From Prevotella sp. CAG:732 (lineage in GTDB: Bacteria > Bacteroidota > Bacteroidia > Bacteroidales > Bacteroidaceae): a stretch of 22,581 nt of DNA. The first letter of the stretch is position 1, and the number at the start of each line of letters is the position of its first letter. The stretch is from the NCBI GenBank assembly GCA_000436035.1, contig FR893264.1, forward strand, positions 89,300 to 111,880, given 5' to 3'. The translations under genes were made by a program, and so were the position numbers. Below the pieces are notes generated by a model, which made no database searches, was not told the origin of the DNA, and was given only the letters and a program-made list of their open reading frames with translations. Shown here piece after piece: positions 22,262 to 22,581 of the stretch.

Positions 22262-22581
22262 TTAGATTTCTAACATCCTTATAATGTACTTACCATCTTT
22301 CTTGATAAACATGAATGGGTTGAAATGCTTATCTTGTGCATTTATTCCATACCCCAAGCATTTGTATTCAGCAGGAGCAATAGGCGGAAGTGGATATTCC
22401 TTAGTCTTCCCATTTTTCCTATTTACAATAACAAAGGAATATCTGTCTTTTTGGAAGTTGTCAGTCCTTGGCATACCATGCTTTACAAGACAATAGATGT
22501 TCCTTTTATCCATTTTTACAGTTGTGATGCACTTTGTGAAGTAAGAACGATACAGATTTCCATATTCATGCGTATAAAATT
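22262..22581 (-). CDS. C-terminal part of a protein of unknown function (enters from the right edge)
   Basis: The frame is open to the window edge: before the internal Met at 22513, 22 more codons are readable (FYTHEYGNLYRSYF then TKCITTVK), so at least 106 residues are present and the true start lies outside. The visible part is beta-rich: NIYCLVKHGMP, YSFVIVNRKNGKTKEYPLPP, KCLGYGINAQ, and FMFIKKDGKYIIRMLEI at the end. The repeated pattern of a hydrophobic strand, a KNGK-like turn and a strand could be the last blades of a beta-propeller of the TolB-like or BF3164 type, but that is a weak guess. It converges on the lipoprotein gene across a shared terminator. Confidence 0.6.
   Translation of the reverse strand, partial: FYTHEYGNLYRSYFTKCITTVKMDKRNIYCLVKHGMPRTDNFQKDRYSFVIVNRKNGKTKEYPLPPIAPAEYKCLGYGINAQDKHFNPFMFIKKDGKYIIRMLEI

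Overview
The window looks like a chromosome segment from a Bacteroidota anaerobe, most probably Prevotella/Segatella or a close relative. Three things point there. Promoters follow the Bacteroidota pattern (TAnnTTTG at -7, sometimes a TTTG about 20 bp upstream) at a dozen places, and strong Shine-Dalgarno sequences are almost absent. The tmRNA encodes a GENNYALAA tag. The gene families are characteristic: PCMD protein, AspT/YidE-type transporter, TlpA with a TonB C-terminal domain, and a DUF4143 ATPase remnant. Genus assignment is an inference.

Positions 1-16,500 read as ordinary core genome. The start of mnmA leaves on the minus strand. Then come two exporters on the plus strand (an AspT/YidE-type transporter and a ThrE-type threonine/serine exporter), closed by a strong terminator. 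A promoter then drives four menaquinone genes: a hotdog DHNA-CoA thioesterase, menF, menD and menB. They convert chorismate through isochorismate and SEPHCHC, and later OSB-CoA to DHNA-CoA to DHNA; menC, menE and menH are not in the window. After menB lies a decayed 22-bp tandem repeat and a terminator. An envelope block follows: secreted PCMD-domain protein, BamA/TamA-type outer-membrane barrel, and EptA-type phosphoethanolamine transferase. The last core block is aldose-1-epimerase-like, OPT transporter and thioredoxin-TonB_C fusion, driven by a promoter with a hairpin at its transcription start.

The tmRNA gene ssrA (16,617-17,013) is the divide. It has a structured leader, and just after its terminator the DNA becomes AT-rich and accessory. 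There follow a 44-residue small protein, two secreted proteins of unknown function that may be distant paralogues, the N-terminal third of an AzlC permease, a SAM methyltransferase, a 23-bp tandem repeat, the C-terminal end of a DUF4143 ATPase that still has its own promoter, a pair of 15-bp palindromes, the C-terminal part of a TonB-dependent receptor cut at about 21,155, a 400-bp non-coding stretch, a lipoprotein, and the end of a converging gene that enters from the right. Three genes broken within 2.5 kb mark this as a rearranged, decaying island next to ssrA.

I found no CRISPR array, intact transposase, integrase or convincing defence system. The least explained items are the 23-bp repeat with an inverted copy at the ATPase promoter, the spaced palindromes, the 22-bp repeat after menB, the start-site hairpins, and the paired secreted proteins.
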